From Geoalkalibacter_A sp034189505 (GTDB lineage: Bacteria > Desulfobacterota > Desulfuromonadia > Desulfuromonadales > Geoalkalibacteraceae), in contig JAXHUR010000004.1 of the NCBI GenBank assembly GCA_034189505.1, positions 1 to 64,000 of the forward strand: DNA of 64,000 bases, written 5' to 3'. A program made the position numbers and the translations under genes. Shown in pieces: positions 1 through 9,246 of this stretch. The first letter of the stretch is position 1. Each line of letters starts with the position of its first letter. The notes under the pieces are model-generated. The model saw only the letters and a program-made list of their open reading frames with translations, made no database searches and was not told where the DNA came from.

Positions 1-171
1 GCACAGGGAGTTGCCCTGCAGACGTACTCACAGTACGTCGAAGCGCAAGGAGCGAGCACGGCTTGAGATGGCGGGCAATTGGCGGTTGCAGCAGAAGTTT
101 TCATGAATAATCCGGGTTAAAAATAAGGATAGATTTTTTTTCAGTGTCTGTCCTCCGGAGGATAATTTTTT
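1..171. other. Window edge: possible gene tail or dispersed repeat before lon
   Basis: Frame 1 stays open from base 1 to a TGA at 64-66 and would read as the last 21 residues of a plus-strand protein ending QYVEAQGASTA. No upstream context exists to confirm it. The following stretch has the look of a dispersed intergenic repeat that I associate with Desulfuromonadales, from memory and unverified. The lon ribosome binding site GGAGGA lies at 157-162. No clear promoter or terminator was seen. Confidence 0.2.
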
Positions 172-2520
172 TTGAAAAACAAGATTGAACAACAGGATAT
201 CGTAATCCCCGAAACCCTGCCGCTGTTGCCGGTGCGTGACGTGGTGGTGTTTCCCTATATGATTCTGCCGCTGTTCGTCGGCAGGGAGAAATCCATAGCG
301 GCGGTGGAAGAGGCGCTGGCCGGCGATCGCCTGATCATGCTGGCCGCCCAGCGTGAATCCGCCGAGGAAGAGCCGGAAGTCGACGATATCCACGGCGTCG
401 GTACCATTGCGCTGATCATGCGCATGCTCAAGCTGCCCGACGGGCGGGTCAAGATTCTGGTGCAGGGGCTGAGCCGCGCCCGCATTACCGGGTTCACCGA
501 GCAGGAGTCTCTGTTTCGAGTCAATGTGGAAAGACTCGAAGAGCCGGAAGTCGGTTCTTCGCTGGAAACCGAGGCCCTGATGCGCACCGTCCGCAACCAG
601 TTGACCCAGGCGGTCAATCTGGGGCGAGACGTATCGCCCGAAGTGATGGTGGTGGTGGAGAACATGGAGGATCCCGGCAGCCTGGCCGACGTTATCGCCT
701 GCAACGTCGGGCTCAAGGTGGCCGAGGCGCAGGAGGTGCTGGAAATCCTCGATCCGCTGCAGCGCCTGCGGCGCATCAAAGACATCCTCGCCCGTGAACT
801 GGAGCTGCTCTCCATGCAGGCCGACATCCAGACCCAGGCCAAGGAGGAGATGGGCAAGAGCCAGCGGGAATATTTTCTGCGCGAGCAGCTGCGCGCCATC
901 CAGGCGGAACTCGGGGATACCGACCAGCGCGCCCAGGACGTGGCCGAGCTGGGTGAAAAACTCAAGAAAGCCGGCCTGCCGAAAGAAGCGCGCGAAGAGG
1001 CCGAAAAGCAGCTGCGCCGCCTGGAGGTCATGCACGTCGAATCGGCTGAATACTCCATGCAGCGTACCTACCTGGAATGGCTGGTGGAGCTGCCGTGGAA
1101 GAAAAGCACGCGAGACAACCTGGACCTGATCAAGGCAGCCGGCGTGCTCGATGAAGATCACTACAACCTGGAAAAAGTCAAGGAACGTATCCTCGAATTT
1201 CTCGCGGTGCGCAAGCTTAAAAAAGAGATGAAGGGGCCGATCCTGTGTTTTGTCGGGCCGCCCGGCGTGGGTAAAACCAGTCTCGGGCGCTCCATCGCCC
1301 GCGCTCTGGGGCGCAAGTTCATGCGCATCTCCCTCGGCGGCATGCGTGACGAGGCGGAAATTCGCGGGCACCGGCGCACCTACATCGGCGCGCTTCCGGG
1401 GCGCATCATTCAGGGGATCAAGCAGTGCGCCACCAACAATCCGGTCTTCATGCTGGATGAGATCGACAAGATCGGCGCAGATTTCCGCGGCGATCCCTCA
1501 TCGGCGCTGCTCGAAGTGCTCGACCCCGAGCAGAACAATGCCTTCTCGGACCACTACATCAATCTGCCCTTCGATCTGTCCAACGTAATGTTCATCGCGA
1601 CCGCCAACATCATGGACCCGGTGCCTTCGGCGCTCAAGGACCGCATGGAAGTCATTCGGCTGTCAGGCTATTCCGCCGAGGAAAAGCTGCATATCGCCGA
1701 ACGCTACCTGATTCCGCGGCAGCGCGAGGCCAACGGCCTGAAGGAGAACCAGGCGCGTTTTTCCAAAAACGCCCTGCTCAAGCTGATTACCGAGTACACT
1801 GCCGAGGCCGGCCTGCGCAATCTCGAGCGGGAAATCGGCAGCATCTGCCGCAAGATCGCCCGGCAGTTTGCTGAAGGCCGGCGCAAAAAACCGGTCACCG
1901 TAACCGAAACGGCAGTAGCGCGTTTTCTCGGTGCTCCGCGCTTCCTGCCGGAAGAAGAGCGCGACAAGAACGAGATCGGCGTGGTGACGGGGCTGGCCTG
2001 GACTGAAGTCGGCGGCGAGGTGCTTCTTGTCGAGGTCAACACCATGAAGGGCAAGGGTGCTCTGACCCTGACCGGACATCTCGGCGAGGTGATGAAGGAG
2101 AGCGCCCAGGCAGCCCTCTCCTATGCGCGCGCTCACGCCGACGAACTGGGGATTGCCCCCGATTATTTCGAGACCCACGACCTGCATGTGCATGTTCCGG
2201 CGGGCGCGATTCCCAAGGACGGTCCTTCGGCCGGCGTCACCATGGTGACGGCCATGATCTCGGCCCTCACCCGCAAACCTGTCGATAAAGATGTCGCCAT
2301 GACGGGCGAGATTACCCTGCGGGGCAAGGTGCTTCCCATCGGCGGGCTCAAGGAAAAAGTGCTGGCGGCGGTACGCCATCATGTCAAAACGGTATTGGTG
2401 CCGGCCCGCAACGAAAAGGATATAGATGAGCTGCCCTCTCACTTGCGCCGCAAGATCCGCCTGGTATTGGTGCACAACATAGAAGAGGTTCTTGAACACG
2501 CCCTGGTGGATGAGGCATGA
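172..2520 (+). CDS. lon: ATP-dependent Lon protease (endopeptidase La)
   Basis: Cytosolic AAA+ serine protease that unfolds and degrades misfolded and regulatory proteins. The 782 residues carry all three Lon parts in order: an N-terminal substrate-binding domain (about 14-210), an AAA+ module with Walker A GPPGVGKT at 362-369, and a C-terminal protease domain. The catalytic dyad is S686 (in PKDGPSAG) and K729 (in GGLKEK), with the same 43-residue spacing as the E. coli enzyme. The length is normal for LonA. The start is a TTG at 172, chosen because GGAGGA lies 9 bases upstream and no nearer ATG fits. The stop overlaps the thiL start as ATGA, so the two genes are translationally coupled. Confidence 0.97.
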   Translation: MKNKIEQQDIVIPETLPLLPVRDVVVFPYMILPLFVGREKSIAAVEEALAGDRLIMLAAQRESAEEEPEVDDIHGVGTIALIMRMLKLPDGRVKILVQGLSRARITGFTEQESLFRVNVERLEEPEVGSSLETEALMRTVRNQLTQAVNLGRDVSPEVMVVVENMEDPGSLADVIACNVGLKVAEAQEVLEILDPLQRLRRIKDILARELELLSMQADIQTQAKEEMGKSQREYFLREQLRAIQAELGDTDQRAQDVAELGEKLKKAGLPKEAREEAEKQLRRLEVMHVESAEYSMQRTYLEWLVELPWKKSTRDNLDLIKAAGVLDEDHYNLEKVKERILEFLAVRKLKKEMKGPILCFVGPPGVGKTSLGRSIARALGRKFMRISLGGMRDEAEIRGHRRTYIGALPGRIIQGIKQCATNNPVFMLDEIDKIGADFRGDPSSALLEVLDPEQNNAFSDHYINLPFDLSNVMFIATANIMDPVPSALKDRMEVIRLSGYSAEEKLHIAERYLIPRQREANGLKENQARFSKNALLKLITEYTAEAGLRNLEREIGSICRKIARQFAEGRRKKPVTVTETAVARFLGAPRFLPEEERDKNEIGVVTGLAWTEVGGEVLLVEVNTMKGKGALTLTGHLGEVMKESAQAALSYARAHADELGIAPDYFETHDLHVHVPAGAIPKDGPSAGVTMVTAMISALTRKPVDKDVAMTGEITLRGKVLPIGGLKEKVLAAVRHHVKTVLVPARNEKDIDELPSHLRRKIRLVLVHNIEEVLEHALVDEA

Positions 2521-3500
2521 GTCCTGGTGGACTGGGGGAGTTTCAGTTCATTGAGCGGCTGCGCCGCCGCTGTAAGTTAAACGACACACTGGTGCGGGGC
2601 ATCGGCGACGACTGCGCAGTGGCACGAGTCCCCGCGGGAGAACTGCTGCTGACCTCAACCGATCTGCTGATCGAGGACGTCCATTTCCGCACCGCCTGGA
2701 TCGACATGTATGACCTGGGACGGAAAAGCGTCAGTGTCAATGTCAGCGATGTGGCGGCCATGGGAGGACAGCCCCTGTCACTTTTCCTGGCGCTCGGTAT
2801 CCCCGCCGACCTTTCTCTTGAGGACCTGGACCGTTTTACCGAGGGCGTGCTTTCGGCCTGCCGCGATTACGGCGCCGTACTGGCCGGCGGCGACACCTGC
2901 CGTTCACCGCGCGGCCTGTTTATCAGCGTCACGGTGGAGGGGGCGGTGCCCGATGGCCTGCAGGTCACCCGGGACGGGGCGGGTCCCGGCGACCTGGTGT
3001 GGGTTTCGGGAACCCTGGGCGACAGCGCCCTGGCCTTGCGGGAACTCCTGGCTGGGCGACAACCCCCCGAAGAATGTTTCCGCCGCCACCACGACCCGCA
3101 GGCGCGGGTCAAGCTTGGCTATACCCTTGCCGCGCAGCAGTTCGCTTCCGCCATGATCGATATCTCCGACGGGCTTTTATCCGACCTGGGTCATATTCTT
3201 GACGCATCAGGCTGTGGGGCGGTCTTACGCCGCGACCTGCTGCCGCTGTCTTCCGCGTTCCTTCAGTTTCAGAAGCACCAGCCGGAAGTCAACGATCTCG
3301 CTCTGACCGGCGGCGAGGATTACGAGCTGCTCTTCACTTCCCCCCCCAAGCACGCAGAAGCTTTGCGCGCCCTGTCCACCCCCGATCTGCCGCTTACCGA
3401 AGTCGGCCGAATTACGGCCTCCGCCGACGGATTGCGCGTCATCGACGCTCAAGGCCGCCCCTGCATGCCCACCCGCTCAGGCTTCGATCATTTTAAATAG
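2517..3500 (+). CDS. thiL: Thiamine-monophosphate kinase
   Basis: Phosphorylates thiamine monophosphate to the active cofactor thiamine diphosphate using ATP. The 327-residue length is typical. Family motifs are in order: GIGDDCAV (28-35), TSTDLLIEDVHF (46-57, with the Mg-binding acidic residues), the GGDTCRS glycine-rich segment, ISDGLLSDL and TGGEDYELLF near the C terminus. It starts in the ATGA overlap with lon. A role in cofactor supply has no obvious link to lon beyond co-transcription. No terminator is visible behind it. Confidence 0.95.
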   Translation: MSPGGLGEFQFIERLRRRCKLNDTLVRGIGDDCAVARVPAGELLLTSTDLLIEDVHFRTAWIDMYDLGRKSVSVNVSDVAAMGGQPLSLFLALGIPADLSLEDLDRFTEGVLSACRDYGAVLAGGDTCRSPRGLFISVTVEGAVPDGLQVTRDGAGPGDLVWVSGTLGDSALALRELLAGRQPPEECFRRHHDPQARVKLGYTLAAQQFASAMIDISDGLLSDLGHILDASGCGAVLRRDLLPLSSAFLQFQKHQPEVNDLALTGGEDYELLFTSPPKHAEALRALSTPDLPLTEVGRITASADGLRVIDAQGRPCMPTRSGFDHFK

Positions 3501-3524
3501 ACTTTGCGCTCAAAGCTCTGGATA

Positions 3525-3566
3525 ACATCACACCCCACACATCACGCCCCACACATCACACCCCAC
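3525..3566. repeat. Three tandem 14-base repeats
   Basis: Three head-to-tail copies of acatcacaccccac lie at 3525-3538, 3539-3552 and 3553-3566. The middle copy has one A-to-G change. They sit between thiL and the cheR promoter and may be simple replication slippage. Confidence 0.85.
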
Positions 3567-3572
3567 ACGCAT

Positions 3573-3588
3573 CGGCCCAATTCTTGCT
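3573..3588 (+). promoter_or_regulatory. Sigma-54-like promoter before the chemotaxis operon
   Basis: GG at 3574-3575 and GC at 3586-3587 are separated by exactly 10 bases, in the context cGGccc-N5-tTGCt. This resembles the RpoN consensus tGGcac-N5-tTGCa. It lies about 37 bases before the cheR start. Sigma-54 control of motility genes is common in this group. No enhancer-binding site was identified. Confidence 0.4.
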
Positions 3589-3623
3589 TTAAAAATTAAG
3601 CCTATTTTAAAGTGAGAGTTGTT

Positions 3624-4511
3624 ATGAAGATTGATTTACCGGAGCCTGCACCTGGGGATGACCCTTTTGCCCGGCCTCCGTTTGTCGGTGCCGATGTTGA
3701 CGAGCAGACGCTGGAGGAGGTGCGGCAGGTCCTGTTGCAGAAGCGCCAGTTTGATCTGGGAATGTACAAGGATGCCTGCATCCGCCGTCGCATTGCCGGA
3801 CGGGTGCGCTCGCGCGGCTTTCGGCAGGCGCGCGCCTATCTCGATCTGCTGGCGGTTGACGAAGAGGAAGTCACCGCCCTCATGTCGGCGATGACCATTC
3901 ATGTTTCCCAGTTCTTCCGCAATCCCAGCACTTTTGATGTGCTTCGCGAGGAGATTTTGCCGGAGATGTTTCGTCGCCTGCGGCGAGAGGGCCGGCGCGA
4001 ACTGCGGGTGTGGAGCGTCGGCTGCGCCGGCGGTGAGGAGCCCTATTCGGCTGCCCTGCTGATGGAACAGTTGCTGCCGCCTCGCATGCGTTACAGCATT
4101 CTGGCCTGCGACATCACCCCGGTGGTGCTGGAAAAAGCGCGCGAGGGCCTGTTCGATGGCCCCCGCCTGGCCCATGTGCCGGACGCGTTGCGCGACAGGC
4201 ATTTCAGCCTCGAGGAGGGGCGGTGGCGGATCAATGAGCGGCTGCGCAAAAAGGTGGAATTCGCGACGCACAATGTGCTCAGTGATGAGCCTTATCCCGA
4301 AGCGGACCTGATCCTGTGCCGCAATGTGCTGATCTATTTTTCCCGTTCGGACCAGGCGCGTGTGCTGGAAAGGTTTGCCGCGGCGCTGCCCGCGGATGGG
4401 GTTCTGGTGCTCGGGCGGGCGGAAACTCTCAGCGGGTCGAGCCGGGAGCAGTTCATGGTGCACAATCCGGCGGAACGCATTTTTTTCAGGCGCGGCTGCG
4501 CAGACCGGTGA
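3624..4511 (+). CDS. cheR: Chemotaxis protein methyltransferase CheR
   Basis: Methylates glutamates on chemoreceptors using S-adenosylmethionine, for sensory adaptation. The 295-residue product has the all-alpha N-terminal CheR domain (about 25-90) with the conserved TIHVSQFFRNP segment (91-101). The SAM-binding motif VWSVGCAGGEEPYSA is at 129-143 and CRNVLIYF at 232-239. A GTG at 3612 is an in-frame alternative start giving four more residues. ATG 3624 is preferred because it is the usual start codon, although no strong ribosome binding site precedes either. It is first in a seven-gene chemotaxis cluster. No cheB is present in the window, so the demethylating partner must lie elsewhere or CheD must serve. 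Confidence 0.93.
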   Translation: MKIDLPEPAPGDDPFARPPFVGADVDEQTLEEVRQVLLQKRQFDLGMYKDACIRRRIAGRVRSRGFRQARAYLDLLAVDEEEVTALMSAMTIHVSQFFRNPSTFDVLREEILPEMFRRLRREGRRELRVWSVGCAGGEEPYSAALLMEQLLPPRMRYSILACDITPVVLEKAREGLFDGPRLAHVPDALRDRHFSLEEGRWRINERLRKKVEFATHNVLSDEPYPEADLILCRNVLIYFSRSDQARVLERFAAALPADGVLVLGRAETLSGSSREQFMVHNPAERIFFRRGCADR

Positions 4512-4543
4512 GGGGAGAGGAATGAGGAGCAAGGAGTGAAGCG

Positions 4544-5815
4544 ATGCGGATAGAAATTGCCTACAAATTTATCATGGGGTTCATCGTCGTGGTGGCCTCC
4601 ACGGTCGCCCTCGATGCGCTGGTGCCGCGACTGGGTGTACCGCAGGGGTGGCAGGATCTGGTGACCACGATGGGGGCGCTGCTGATCGGCCTGGTGCTGG
4701 GCTCTATCTTTTCCAAGGCCTTTACCGCCAATATCGGAGCTCTTACCGGCGCGGCGGAGCGCATAAGCCAGGGTGATTTGAGCCAACCTGTCGAACTGCG
4801 TCGCAATAACTTCCCGGACGAGACGGCCGATGTGGCCGGTTCGCTCTCGAAGCTCAGCGACAGCCTGCGCCGGGTGGTCGGCAGCATTCGTTCTTCGGCG
4901 GTGATGGTCTCCGATTCGGCGCAGGGGCTTTCGGCGTCCTCCCAGCAGATGAGCGCGACCGCTCACCAGGTGGCCGGCGCCACGGAGCAGATCAGCCGCG
5001 GCGCGGAGAACCAGGCCGAGATGGTGGAGAAAGCCACCCAGGTCATTCGCGATATGGCCCTGGCCATCGATCAGGTTGCCGCCTCTGCCCAGAAGGTGGC
5101 GGCCTCGGCCAACGACACCTCTCTGACCGCGCAGCATGGCGGCGAGATGAGCCGCAGCGCCCTCGACAATATGCAGCAGGTGCTGGCCGAAGTGGCCGGC
5201 AACGGCGATCAGATCCTCAATTTCAGTTCCATGGTCAACCAGATCGGCCAGATTACCGAAGTGATTACCGGAATCTCGGAGAAGACCAACCTGCTGGCTC
5301 TCAATGCAACCATTGAGGCGGCACGGGCCGGGGAGTACGGGCGAGGCTTCGCGGTGGTGGCCGAGGAGGTCAGCAAGCTGGCCGACAGCAGCGCGGCCTC
5401 CGCCCAGGAGATCACCCGGCTGATTGAAACCATCCGTGAAGAGAGCACCCGGGTGCAATCCTCCATGAAGCAGAGCATCGAGCGCATCGATGCCGGCCAG
5501 AAGGCGATCACCATTACCGATAAAGCCTTTGCCGAAATAATCGAGACCGCGGTGGATACGCAGACCAAGGCCGCCGGCATCGCGGAGCTTTCGGGGCGCC
5601 AGACGGAAGGGTCCCGGCACATGGTCAGGATCATTGAAGAGATCGCCAAGGTGGCTGAAGACAACGCCGCATCGACCGAGCAGGTCTCCGCAGCGACCCA
5701 GGAGCAATCCGCTTCGATGGAAGAGATGGCGCACAGCGCCCAGGATCTGTCCGCGCTCTCGGAAGATCTGCTCAGCCTGGTGAGCCGTTTCCACCTGGGC
5801 GACGAGAAGGAATGA
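4544..5815 (+). CDS. Methyl-accepting chemotaxis protein lacking a large sensor domain
   Basis: Chemoreceptor of 423 residues. Two hydrophobic segments (about 8-27 and 40-60) flank only a dozen or so residues, so there is almost no periplasmic ligand domain. A HAMP linker follows (about 60-112), then the coiled-coil signalling domain. The CheA/CheW-binding hairpin tip, KTNLLALNATIEAARAGE, lies near 247-264 and is canonical. A good ribosome binding site (AAGGAG) precedes the ATG. It may sense something at or inside the membrane, or work with a partner protein. It is embedded between cheR and cheW, so it is probably the dedicated receptor of this pathway. Confidence 0.93.
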   Translation: MRIEIAYKFIMGFIVVVASTVALDALVPRLGVPQGWQDLVTTMGALLIGLVLGSIFSKAFTANIGALTGAAERISQGDLSQPVELRRNNFPDETADVAGSLSKLSDSLRRVVGSIRSSAVMVSDSAQGLSASSQQMSATAHQVAGATEQISRGAENQAEMVEKATQVIRDMALAIDQVAASAQKVAASANDTSLTAQHGGEMSRSALDNMQQVLAEVAGNGDQILNFSSMVNQIGQITEVITGISEKTNLLALNATIEAARAGEYGRGFAVVAEEVSKLADSSAASAQEITRLIETIREESTRVQSSMKQSIERIDAGQKAITITDKAFAEIIETAVDTQTKAAGIAELSGRQTEGSRHMVRIIEEIAKVAEDNAASTEQVSAATQEQSASMEEMAHSAQDLSALSEDLLSLVSRFHLGDEKE

Positions 5816-5816
5816 C

Positions 5817-6254
5817 ATGCAGGCTTCGCCGCAGCAGATTCTGATTTTCGGCCTGGGTGAAGAATGGTACGGCCTTGAAACCGATGAGATTCAGGAACTG
5901 GTTGCCGCGCCGCGTTTTCATCCGGTACCCTGTGCGCCCTGCTGCCTGTCTCACGCCATTAATTTTCACGGCCGGGTGGTGGCGGTGCTCGACCTGCCTG
6001 CCTGGCTCGGTTTTGAACGGGGAAAACGAGACCCCCGTGTGATCGTTTTGTCCGCCCCGGGCGCCGGCCTGGCCCTGGCTGTCGACCAGGTGCGACGCAT
6101 TGTGCCCCTTGAGGATGACGCGGTAATGCCGTGCGAATCGGAAGAGGATGCGCAGGCCTTCATTCGTGGAGTGTTCGATCATCAGGGGCGCATGATCAAT
6201 CTGCTGGATACGGATCGCCTGCTGGCGAGCCTCAGACAAGACGCCAATCTTTGA
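5817..6254 (+). CDS. cheW: CheW-like coupling protein
   Basis: Scaffold that couples receptors to the CheA kinase. The 145 residues form a single CheW domain with a recognisable LGEEWYGLETDEIQELV start and the later HGRVVAVLDLPAWLG segment. The ATG begins one base after the MCP stop codon, so translation is probably coupled. The product is slightly shorter than E. coli CheW (167) but within the family range. Confidence 0.9.
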   Translation: MQASPQQILIFGLGEEWYGLETDEIQELVAAPRFHPVPCAPCCLSHAINFHGRVVAVLDLPAWLGFERGKRDPRVIVLSAPGAGLALAVDQVRRIVPLEDDAVMPCESEEDAQAFIRGVFDHQGRMINLLDTDRLLASLRQDANL

Positions 6255-6270
6255 GGAGGAACACCGGCCC

Positions 6271-6633
6271 ATGAATGTTCTGATAGTTGACGACGCACTG
6301 TTCATGCGCAATTTGCTCCGGGGTATTTTCGAAAGAGCGGGCTTTACCGTGGCCGGGGAAGCCGGCGACGGCGCCGAGGCGGTGGAAAAGTACCGGGCCC
6401 TGGACCCAGAGCTGGTCATGATGGATATTGTCATGCCGGAGAAAAGCGGTATCGAGGCTCTTAAAGAGATTGTTGCCGAGGATCCTGCCGCCTGCGTGGT
6501 GATGTGCAGTGCGCTCGGACAGGAGAAGCTGGTGATGGAGGCGGTGCAGAGCGGCGCACGGGATTTTATCGTCAAGCCCTTCAAGGATGACGTGGTGCTT
6601 GAAACCGTTAAACGGGTGACTGGCGCCGCTTGA
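6271..6633 (+). CDS. cheY: Single-domain response regulator, CheY type
   Basis: Receiver domain of 120 residues with no output domain. The phosphorylation site residues are all present: acidic pair D7-D8, phospho-acceptor D52, S80 at the switch position, and K102. AGGAGG is found 10 or so bases before the ATG. It lies directly before cheA, so it is the likely phospho-acceptor that carries the signal to the flagellar motor or another output. No flagellar genes occur in the window, so the output remains open. Confidence 0.93.
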   Translation: MNVLIVDDALFMRNLLRGIFERAGFTVAGEAGDGAEAVEKYRALDPELVMMDIVMPEKSGIEALKEIVAEDPAACVVMCSALGQEKLVMEAVQSGARDFIVKPFKDDVVLETVKRVTGAA

Positions 6634-6655
6634 GGGCGGATGCGGGAGACGCGGC

Positions 6656-8629
6656 ATGGACATGTCCAAATATCGCGCTCTGTTCTTCTCCGAGGCACGG
6701 GAGCACCTCGCCGGCATGGGGCGGCTGCTGGTGGCCCTGGAACATGACAGCCGGGACGTGCAGACGGTTGAAGCCCTTTTTCGCGAGGCACACTCCATCA
6801 AGGGGATGGCGGCTTCCATGGGGTACGACCGAACCGCCGAGCTGGCGCACGGCCTGGAAGATATGCTTGATCGCTGTCGCGCCGGGGGAGAGGTGCCGCC
6901 GGCACGAGTCGACCGGTTGCTGCAGGGGGTCGATCTGCTGGAATCGCTGATTAACGACCTGGATGCCGACCAGCCTGAACGGGAAATCTCTGATTTCCTT
7001 GGGGAGTTGAAGGCTGCCGAACCGGCAGGCGGAAAAGCGGATGAAAAAATAACTGCTCGGGAAGCGCCGCTGCCGGGACGGATGGAATCTGGCGTCAGCC
7101 CCGAACCAGCTCAGCCTGAATCCGGTCGGACAGAGAAAAAGGCGTCGGAGGGCGTCGAAGATGAACTGAAGCAGGAGCGGAGCCTGAAGAAATGGGATGT
7201 GCGGATCGAGCTTGCACCCGGGACCGCCATGCCGGCGGCCCGCCTGCTGTTGCTGCTCAATCGCATCAAACCTCGCGGCCGTATTCTCGCCTGTTCCCCC
7301 GATGAAAAGTCCCTTCAGGATGGCGGAGCGCATTTGCGCCTTGAACTGCGCCTGGAGAGCGGCGATGACGGTTCTGCCCTGCGCGATCTTTTTAAAGGGC
7401 ATGCCGAGATCGGTCGCCTTCAGGTAGCCCCTCACAAACCGCCGGTCAGGCGTGCCTCCTCGCGCCGTGCCGAGCAGGCGCGCACCGTTCGGGTGCGCAC
7501 CGAACTCCTCGACCATTTTATCAACCTTGCCGGCGAAATGATCACCCAGCGCCACCGCCTGCACAGCGCCCAGAAGAACCATGACTGGGAGGATCTGCGC
7601 GGCGGGATCGACGGCATGGCGCGGCTGGTGACCGACCTGCATCATCACATCCTCAAAGTGCGCATGATGCCGCTGGAGAGCATCACCGGCCATCTGCCCC
7701 GTGTGGTCCGCGATCTGTCGCGCAAAAGCGGTAAGCAGGTCTCTTTCACCCTGAGCGGCGAAGAGATTGAGCTTGACCGCGCGATTCTCGAAGAGTTGGC
7801 CGATCCGCTGGTGCACATGGTGCGCAACGCCGTCGATCACGGCATCGAGCAAAGCGGCCGCGTCCGCATCGAGGCGCGGCGCGAGAAGGATCTTGTCGTG
7901 CTGGAGGTGATGGATGACGGGCGCGGCATCGACCCCGAGGCGGTGCGTAGAAAAGCGGTGCAGCGCGGTCTGCTCAGCGCTGAACAGGTACGACAGCTGC
8001 CGGAATCGGATCTGCTGCTGCTGGTCTGCCGCCCCGGATTTTCCACTGCAGACGAGGTCACCGATGTTTCAGGCCGCGGGGTCGGTATGGATGTGGTTAA
8101 AACGGTGGTGGAGAGCTTCGGCGGGACAGTGGAGCTTTTTTCCCGCCCCGGAAAGGGAACCCGGATCCAGCTCAAGCTGCCCCTGTCGGTGGCGATCATC
8201 CAGCTGCTGCTGGTGCGCTGTGGGACACAGCTTGTCGGGTTGCCCATTACCTGCGTGCAGCAGTTGCTGACCCTGACCCGCGACCAGATTCAGTCCAGCG
8301 GCAAGCGGCTGGCGGTGCGCTACGATGACGCAATCGTGCCGCTTTTATCCCTGCGTAAAATGCTGCAGATTGAAACCACTCCCCTGAGCGGTTCCATCCC
8401 TGTGGTGGTGACTGAAATGCGCGGGCGCCGCATCGGCCTGGTGGTCGACGCCCTGGCCGGCCAGCGCGAAGCCTTTGTCAAGACTCTGGAGTTTCCCCTC
8501 AACCAGATTGCAGGCGTCACCGGCGCCAGCATCCTCGGTGACGGCCGGATTCTGTTTGTCATCGATCCGCGCCAGATGCTCCAAAACCGGGCGATGGCCC
8601 CACCTCAGCGTGCAGGAGCTTGCGTATGA
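6656..8629 (+). CDS. cheA: Chemotaxis histidine kinase CheA
   Basis: Central kinase of the pathway, 657 residues. Domains in order: HPt/P1 with phosphorylated H46 in REAHSIKGMA; a charged linker (about 120-180); a CheY-binding P2-like region (about 180-262); P3 dimerisation (about 275-345); P4 ATPase with N box HMVRNAVDHGIE near 387-398 and G boxes DDGRGID and GRGVGMDVVK; and a C-terminal CheW-like P5 domain. It phosphorylates itself and passes the phosphate to CheY. The stop codon overlaps the cheC start as ATGA. Confidence 0.96.
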   Translation: MDMSKYRALFFSEAREHLAGMGRLLVALEHDSRDVQTVEALFREAHSIKGMAASMGYDRTAELAHGLEDMLDRCRAGGEVPPARVDRLLQGVDLLESLINDLDADQPEREISDFLGELKAAEPAGGKADEKITAREAPLPGRMESGVSPEPAQPESGRTEKKASEGVEDELKQERSLKKWDVRIELAPGTAMPAARLLLLLNRIKPRGRILACSPDEKSLQDGGAHLRLELRLESGDDGSALRDLFKGHAEIGRLQVAPHKPPVRRASSRRAEQARTVRVRTELLDHFINLAGEMITQRHRLHSAQKNHDWEDLRGGIDGMARLVTDLHHHILKVRMMPLESITGHLPRVVRDLSRKSGKQVSFTLSGEEIELDRAILEELADPLVHMVRNAVDHGIEQSGRVRIEARREKDLVVLEVMDDGRGIDPEAVRRKAVQRGLLSAEQVRQLPESDLLLLVCRPGFSTADEVTDVSGRGVGMDVVKTVVESFGGTVELFSRPGKGTRIQLKLPLSVAIIQLLLVRCGTQLVGLPITCVQQLLTLTRDQIQSSGKRLAVRYDDAIVPLLSLRKMLQIETTPLSGSIPVVVTEMRGRRIGLVVDALAGQREAFVKTLEFPLNQIAGVTGASILGDGRILFVIDPRQMLQNRAMAPPQRAGACV

Positions 8630-9246
8630 GGTTCGAACAGCTCAATGCGAGACAGACCGACGCCCTCAAGGAGATCAGCAATATCGGCATGGGACATGCC
8701 GCCACCGCACTGTCTCAGCTGCTGGGGGAAACGATGATGCTGAAGGTGCCGCGTGTTACGGTGACGGAATTCTCCGCAGTGCCCGAACTGATCGGCGGCG
8801 CGGAAAAGCCGGTGGTGGGGGTCGTTCTGCGCATTCTCGGCGACGCCTGCGGCAGCCTGCTGCTGATCTTCCCCTGCGACAGTGCTTCGCGCCTGCTGTC
8901 GGGGCTTCTGGGGCCGGGCGGCGGCAAAAGTGAATTCAGCGAGATGGATATTTCGACTCTGAAAGAGGTGGGCAATATCGTCGCATCGGCCTACCTTTCG
9001 GCCCTGGGGCAGATGCTCAACCTGTCGCTGATTCCCTCGGTGCCCGCCATGGCGTGCGATATGGCGGGTGCCGTGATCGATCAGGTTCTGGTCGAGCTCG
9101 GCGGCTCCACCGATGTGGCCCTGATGCTGGAAACGCAGTTCCATGGTGGAGGACGGAACCGGGATGCCGTGACCGGTCACTGCTTCGTGCTGCCGGACCC
9201 CGAGTCGCTGCGAGTCATTCTCCAGGCGATGGAGGAACTTTCATGA
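8626..9246 (+). CDS. cheC: CheY-phosphate phosphatase CheC
   Basis: Dephosphorylates CheY-P and is activated by CheD in species such as Bacillus and Thermotoga. The 206-residue protein has two copies of the active-site pattern E-x2-N-x22-P. The first is E16/N19/P42 (in LKEISNIG). The second is in LKEVGNIVASAYLSALGQML. Having both sites intact is typical of CheC rather than FliY or CheX. ATG 8626 is the chosen start: it overlaps the cheA stop and has AGGAG 7 bases upstream. An in-frame TTG at 8620 is less likely. Confidence 0.93.
   Translation: MRFEQLNARQTDALKEISNIGMGHAATALSQLLGETMMLKVPRVTVTEFSAVPELIGGAEKPVVGVVLRILGDACGSLLLIFPCDSASRLLSGLLGPGGGKSEFSEMDISTLKEVGNIVASAYLSALGQMLNLSLIPSVPAMACDMAGAVIDQVLVELGGSTDVALMLETQFHGGGRNRDAVTGHCFVLPDPESLRVILQAMEELS

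Noticed and set aside
28..1371. Long minus-strand ORF (447 codons) opposite lon
   Set aside because: It is the antisense shadow of a fully recognisable lon gene in high-GC sequence, has no family motif and a composition rich in H, Q and R.
3525..3566. Possible CRISPR-like repeats
   Set aside because: The 14-base units are directly adjacent without spacers, so this is a simple tandem repeat.
4334..5818. 494-codon minus-strand ORF opposite the first MCP
   Set aside because: Antisense shadow of the MCP coiled coil; low-complexity G/H/D-rich translation and no ribosome binding site.
9054..9242. N-terminal extension of CheD by 63 codons
   Set aside because: It overlaps cheC completely, and the ATGA-coupled start at 9243 gives the exact family length and triad spacing.
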